DNA of 64,000 nt from positions 1 to 64,000 of the forward strand of contig RPFO01002162.1 in assembly GCA_009746045.1 (NCBI GenBank), in the 5' to 3' direction. Shown here in pieces: positions 60,113-64,000 of this stretch. The position numbers and the translations under genes are program-made. A model generated the notes under the pieces. The model worked only from the letters and a program-made list of their open reading frames with translations, searched no databases and was not told where the DNA came from. Position 1 is the first letter of the stretch; each line of letters starts with the position of its first letter. This stretch comes from Mesostigma viride (lineage: Eukaryota; Streptophyta; Mesostigmatophyceae; Mesostigmatales; Mesostigmataceae).

Positions 60113-62180
60113 GTGGGTGGCAGCATGTGAGGTTGGGTGATGGCACCGCTTTCGCAGGGTACCTGTGCCCAGCCGTGTGCCTGCCGTTGTGGGCAAGGGG
60201 AAATGGATGATAGCGCAAGCTCAAGGGTCTGCTTGTTTTAACCCCTGCACCATCCGTCGGGCAAGGGGGCCGGTCTTTTCTTCCTTGGCAGCTGGATGGA
60301 GCGGTATCCCACACGGCGCATGGTGACTGGTTTTCGCATCCTGCTGCGATGGGGGGGCTCCGACGTCATGTCTCCAGATTGTTTGCGGTTCATTACCATT
60401 GGCGCAGGGGAGGGCACGGATCTCCCTTGCCTAGGGAGTTAGTGCAGGCTGAGAACTGGGAAACTCAGTGCACGCAGACAATGCCAAATGGCTTGTGTGG
60501 AAACGACGAGATGTCCACCTTGGCATTAGGATAGAATGGCACATATACCGCTGGTCAGCCGTCACTTGCGGCTGACCAGACTTTGCGTAAGTTAAGCCTA
60601 ACTTACTGATCCTGGACGGACTAGCCTATCAGTTACAACCTGATCTAGTCAGTCCTAACATGACAACTACAGTCCCGGTACTGTGGTACCGGCTCAACAC
60701 ATACTGAGTCTAGCCACGTGTCCATGCCACGACTGCTCTAGTCCAGCACCGTCCCAGTACCCAATTGGGCGCCGGCGGTGCTGGCACGTGTCCACTCAGG
60801 CTACAGGCGGGAGACTTAGACTAACTCCCAATTTAAGTTTTCTTTGGGTTTCAACAGAAACACACATAGCCATCAAATGGACGCAGCCATTCCCAATGCC
60901 TTAGAAAAACTGTCAGATAACCTACTAGGACCCGGGCCAAGGTCACCTCACACATGTACAAGAGATGCATTAAAAAAGGCCCCATGTCTCAAGCATGGTT
61001 TCTTAACCCCTAAACCGTCCTCGTGCCGATTTTCGACCACGAGTTTTACTCATGACTGGAATTCGGCATGAGTTTGTGCGCCCTGTAGAAATCTCGCGGG
61101 AAGGTTTTCGCGGGTAAAAATAGGACCGTTGGAAAGGTCTAGATTCACTCTATCCGTAGCACTCTTGAAAGACTGTATCTGACCACCGGACCAGGGTGAA
61201 AACCCTGGTCAAAGCTGACAGGGTACCCTAAACTGGTGACTCAAAATAGTCATAAGATATTTTGAGCATTATCTTGTGGGTCCCTGGGTGAAACAAGACA
61301 TGGAAGTGCTTGGATGTAGTGCTTGGGTACACTTACAGTCCCCCCTGAAATACTAGGGTGAAATCCAAGGTATACGTGGTCCATCATGCATTGGTTGTGA
61401 AGTTTATACTCGCGACCCGCGCGCAGCTGTCTCCAAGCATATGCGGCAGTGGTTATGGTGAATATTGGTGGCACACAGGTTGAAATATGCGTTAACATGC
61501 ATGTTTGCCAATATTCCATGCTTACCTATCATGTCCAGGTTCAAAACTGCACTAGAATGCTTGTTCTAGCCCCCCCTAAACTGGTGACTCAAATGAGTCA
61601 CCAGTTATTTTTAGCTCCATCTGGTGGGCCCCTGGGGCAGTTACAATTTTTAGTGCTAGTATCCCATCCTAACTAGTAAATCTATCTACAAAACCAACCC
61701 CAGGGGCAACTTATTGAGAAAAGTGGTCTATCATGCATTGTAAGTGGGTCACCGCGCACACTCACCGTACCCCCCTGAGGGGGTGCTATTAATAGAGCAG
61801 GGGGGCTAGTACTGGGACCACCCACTATACTCCCAGGTGGGCCCTCATATGGGGATGCTTGGTTCCCAGCATGGTCTAGAAATAATAATTAGGCTGAATG
61901 GGGGCACCTGTGGCGTACTATGAAACTGGTGACTCACCTTAGGCACGAGTGCGAGACGGTGGAGGGGTTAACTGAGTGAGATGGGTGCTCAAGGCCCCAG
62001 CATGTCATGGTCATCCAAACATGGTGTCCCAAAAAATTTATTCAATAAATAACACATTCATCACGTCCCAACTTTCTAGACCAGTGCTTCACACTGTCAG
62101 AAAACTACCCAGCTGCCACTGCAGCCTTTCAGCTGCAGTATTAGGCAGGGGGTCATGGGCTAACATGTACAACGTGCCAG

Positions 62181-63054
62181 TCACTTCAGACTGTAACCAG
62201 GGTTCATCAACCCATACAAGACCTGGTACTGTTGTCCTGCTGCCTGTGGCACCTTGGTCAGTGCGTCTGCAGCATTGTCTTTGTCCTTGACGTGGGCTTT
62301 AGACTCCAGGTACTTGCATTCCTGTTTTAGCACAATCCAATCCAGGTCCGAGTGAACAGCCAAAGGATTGGCAAGGAAAGAGATGATAGATTGAGAGTCA
62401 GTCAGCAAATGTGCTTTCACTCCTGCAGAGCTACCAGCCTGGTGTTGAAGCCAGACCAGCAAGTGATTGATACCTTGCATGCAAGACAGAAGATACCACA
62501 GCCCTGCATTCAGCTACATTGCTACTCACAGCTTTCCTCTTGTGCAATCTACTGAACCAGGAGACTAGTGACTTCTTCCCACCTTGGTTATGCAGGAAAA
62601 ACAATCCAGCCTCTCTGGCTTGAACCTTGGTAACTACCCTGGACTCCATTGAACTATCCATCATGCACGTGATGTGAATGGGAGTAAACAGATCGAGTGA
62701 GTGAAGCATCAAAGGTGGACCATCATGCAATAACTGCTTGATTGCCCGTGCTCCTACCTCCTGTAGTACCTCATCATCTACCCTGCTCACAAAAGCCAGG
62801 TGGGGTGCACATGTAGCACATAGCCAACCAAGCTTGCCTCTAATGGTAGGGCACAAGTCAGGGGTGATGGTGACAGGCAGGACATCCAGACAAGACTTAA
62901 TGTATTCAGCAGAGGCCTGCATGGAACAAGCCCGGCTGCCCTGCTGCTGCAGCAACTCAAGCATCATGCCACAGAACTTGACTGGCTCCTTGCCCAGCTC
63001 TAGCTGCTTGCCAATCTCAAAGCTAGCAGACACCTGAGCTATGAAAGCATCCAC
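62181..63054 (-). pseudogene. Element A copy 2 RNase H, split by a 2-bp deletion
   Basis: Frames 62181-62480 and 62431-63054 together equal 5185-6060. The deletion is ttgagatacc to ttgatacc near 62468; in copy 1 the frame is continuous. Confidence 0.87.
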
Positions 63055-63894
63055 TGCAGCTCTAGGACCTGAGAATTTAACTGATCATCCCCATGCCATA
63101 CAAACATCATCATTCCATCAGGGTGTGGGATGACAAACAAGCAAGGGTCAATGTCATCATAGGTGGCCCCTAGCTTCATGAATACCTCCTGTGCAGACAA
63201 CCTAAATTTTTGGAGCTGACTGCAACCCTTCAACCCCCATGTTTGGCCTCAACAAGGGTTGTACAATATCCCTGTGCCACACCTTAGGAGTATTCACCAC
63301 GTATACCTGACCTCTCCAGACCTGCTGTGCTATGGCAGGGTCACCCTTTTGAAAGGCTCTTTTGATATCCGTGGCTTTACACACATAATCCTTCCCTGTG
63401 TTGAGCTGATGCACAAACAAGGAAAGCAACACCTTAAGAGACGTTTGCTGAATACCAGGAGTATAAAGCTCAGCCTCTGTCAGCTCTGTAGAGCCCCTGA
63501 ACTCAATGACATATGGCCTAGCATGGAAAATGGGTGGTCCCCCATCAGCTTGAGGTTTATGCTTGCACACAAACTTTAACCTTAGCTTCTTGGCTCCAGC
63601 TGGCATAGCATCAAGAGGAGTCACAGGTGGTGTGTGAGTGGGACTACGTGCATCTGGAACAACCCACTCCTCCCTGGCTTTGGTAAAAGCCTCCAGCCAC
63701 TTAAGAAACCCAATCTGCGTCTGGCAGTCCCGTACAATATCATCGTAGGACAGGGGAGACATGGGATGCAACATCCCATCTACCAAGCCCAAACGCAGAA
63801 GGGTGTAGCTTTTGAGAGTGTATGAGGTCCTCCACACGTACATGGTTCCTGACCTGGGAGGTACTCCAGGGCTTAACTGCATTGATGGCAGCAT
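63039..63894 (-). CDS. Element A copy 2 reverse transcriptase fragments
   Basis: 63039-63233 (HGDD) and 63202-63894 (KRAFQKGD), with the same frame break as copy 1. Confidence 0.83.
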
Positions 63895-64000
63895 CCAACC
63901 CAGTGCTCATCTGGCTCAAAGGGATTTTAAAATGATCTAGAGGTACCTGTCCTACCCCTGCCACACTCAACCTCCCAGCTGAGATGACAACACCAGGGTA
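63740..64000 (-). CDS. Element A copy 2 protease-like domain, C-terminal end only
   Basis: Matches the end of the 6746-7978 frame (GVGQVPLDHFKIPL...); the rest is outside the window. Confidence 0.75.
   Translation of the reverse strand, partial: YPGVVISAGRLSVAGVGQVPLDHFKIPLSQMSTGLDAAINAVKPWSTSQVRNHVRVEDLIHSQKLHPSAFGLGRWDVASHVSPVLR

Larger units (their letters stand above)
56991..64000. repeat. Right copy of the >=7-kb direct duplication (partner 1-7006)
   Basis: See 1-7006. Includes microsatellites 57935-58010, 58742-59278 and 59462-59705. Confidence 0.95.
60437..64000 (-). mobile_element. Element A, second copy, 3' half (cut by window end)
   Basis: TSD taggg 60432-60436, LTR 60437-60826 identical in the TSD and ends to copy 1, then RNase H, RT and the protease region. 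Sits at the same intron position, so insertion preceded the duplication. Confidence 0.93.

Overview
The window is nuclear DNA of a eukaryote. A spliced protein-kinase gene with GT-AG introns is surrounded by, and partly filled with, nested retrotransposons, DNA-transposon relatives and tandem repeats. The kinase resembles the green-lineage Raf-like (TKL) group (HRDIKLDN, DFG, TGSYAYMAPE), its exons are GC-rich, and the LTR elements are of Copia and chromodomain-Gypsy type. A green alga fits best, but I cannot name the species. There are no bacterial features and I saw no tRNA or rRNA genes.

Layout. 1-13359: kinase gene copy 1, five exons recognised; exon 1 is cut by the window edge. Its third recognised intron holds a complete minus-strand Copia-like element A (3441-11899, 390-bp LTRs, TSD taggg). 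13801-30824: a decayed Gypsy-like element D. A small gag-only LTR element C (16812-28161, TSD atgaa) sits in D's gag, and an intact-looking Copia-like element B (18240-26410, TSD gaccc) sits in C's gag. Removing B restores the C gag frame; removing C restores the D gag frame. 30825-41613: a chromodomain Gypsy element E that truncates D. 41804-43760: two copies of one LINE family. 44-53 kb: weak candidate host exons, a large inverted repeat (46607-47253 / 52221-53059), and between its arms two 9-bp minisatellites in opposite orientation. 53563-55582: two hAT-like MITEs with 8-bp TSDs and a perfect 93-bp hairpin between them. 56726-64000: a second copy of the kinase 5' half and of element A's 3' half (window 1-7006 duplicated at 56991-64000).

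How the parts relate. A and B belong to one unusual Copia-like lineage: order ORF1 - gag - integrase - protease-like - RT - RNase H, an HGDD reverse-transcriptase motif, AGTTAG LTR starts, and a sequence just inside the 5' LTR that is exactly complementary to one near the 3' LTR (17 nt in B, 12 nt in A). D and E belong to one Gypsy lineage with a separate ORF before gag encoding an RNase H1 N-terminal / viroplasmin-type hybrid-binding domain. These two lineages are the strongest candidates for something undescribed. LTR differences give a relative age order of B (no mismatch noticed), A (2 in 390), C (about a dozen in ~715), E (dozens in 572), matching the nesting.

The kinase is unusual itself: about 110 residues separate DFG from APE (Ser/Arg-rich insert), and it ends in a CaaX-like CIVM. 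Copy 1 carries two one-base deletions relative to copy 2, so the duplication may be real or an assembly of two haplotypes.
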